Assembly: GCA_010645155.1 (NCBI GenBank)
Contig: CM021319.1
Coordinates: 4,025,544 to 4,089,543 of the forward strand
Origin: Tigriopus japonicus
Taxonomy: Eukaryota > Arthropoda > Copepoda > Harpacticoida > Harpacticidae
Length of the DNA stretch: 64,000 nucleotides
Reading direction: 5' to 3'
The notes under the pieces are model-generated. The model did not search any database, was not told the DNA's origin, and was given only the letters and a program-made list of their open reading frames with translations. Made by a program: the position numbers and the translations under genes. Of the stretch, positions 63,890 to 64,000 are shown piece by piece. How positions within the stretch are numbered: the first letter of the stretch is position 1; every line of letters starts with the position of its first letter.

Positions 63890-64000
63890 GGATCGATTGT
63901 GTGCGGGTGGATTCCCGGATCGATTGGCCGTGTTCGGGTGGATTCCCGGATCGATTGGCCGTGTTCGGGTGGATTCCCGGATCGATTGGCCGTGTTCGGG
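63890..64000 (+). repeat. 31-bp minisatellite at the start of the internal region
   Basis: Units of ggatcgattggccgtgttcg plus ggtggattccc, at least three near-identical copies plus a variant first one. It continues past the window edge. The intervening 63809-63889 may begin the gag frame (ATGGGAGGTTATC at 63838) but this cannot be confirmed. Confidence 0.9.

Overview
This window is draft animal genomic DNA (two N runs, 6332-6967 and 35497-35714). Its genes have short phase-consistent spliceosomal introns, and it carries LINEs, tRNA-derived SINEs, hAT and mariner elements and an LTR element. A tyramine/octopamine-type receptor together with kynurenine 3-monooxygenase, glutaminyl cyclase, FIG4 and Aven points to an arthropod. 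A crustacean such as a copepod would fit, but the species cannot be read from the sequence.

I rebuilt seven genes, joining exons by conserved protein segments, GT/AG borders and codon phase. From left to right they are: QPCT, glutaminyl cyclase (minus, 8607-11627, 6 exons); NPEPPS-like M1 aminopeptidase (minus, 14873-17640, 2 exons); ZDHHC24-like palmitoyltransferase (plus, 19451-20455, 1 exon); AVEN (plus, 20643-22131, 4 exons); FIG4 phosphoinositide phosphatase (minus, 22278-28310, 11 exons, with a frame open up to 28916); a TAR1-like amine receptor (minus, 34784-41944, 3 coding exons, the last one 4.9 kb away); and the first two exons of kynurenine 3-monooxygenase (plus, 53379-56887, continuing beyond the window). 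No shared pathway links them. The notable arrangements are ZDHHC24 and AVEN in tandem 187 bp apart, AVEN and FIG4 tail to tail 146 bp apart, and the TAR1 and KMO introns filled with transposons.

The rest is mobile or repetitive. Positions 1-470 hold a LINE endonuclease relic, and 495-3693 a near-perfect 1.42-kb inverted repeat. Positions 4.8-7.0 kb and 62.2-62.7 kb hold opposed minisatellite arrays resembling foldback elements. Several non-autonomous DNA transposons can be delimited exactly by inverted ends and target duplications: hAT-like at 13961-14193, 14214-14461, 29374-30657, 52196-52800 and 55499-56771, and mariner-like at 49136-50052. A LINE family (LINE A) recurs at 4.5, 34.4, 35.7 and 43.6 kb. 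A second LINE (57.5-62.06 kb, minus) is interrupted by a 1281-bp mariner with 26-bp perfect ends. The right edge holds a 153-bp LTR followed by a tRNA-Leu-type primer binding site and a 31-bp minisatellite.

My best candidates for something new are the 1.4-kb palindrome as a possible hairpin-RNA source, the two-array foldback-like family, the tandem-array-bearing hAT family (one copy of which sits 46 bp from a KMO splice acceptor), the possible ZDHHC24-AVEN operon, and a mariner whose second and third catalytic aspartates are 36 residues apart. I found no convincing new multi-gene system.
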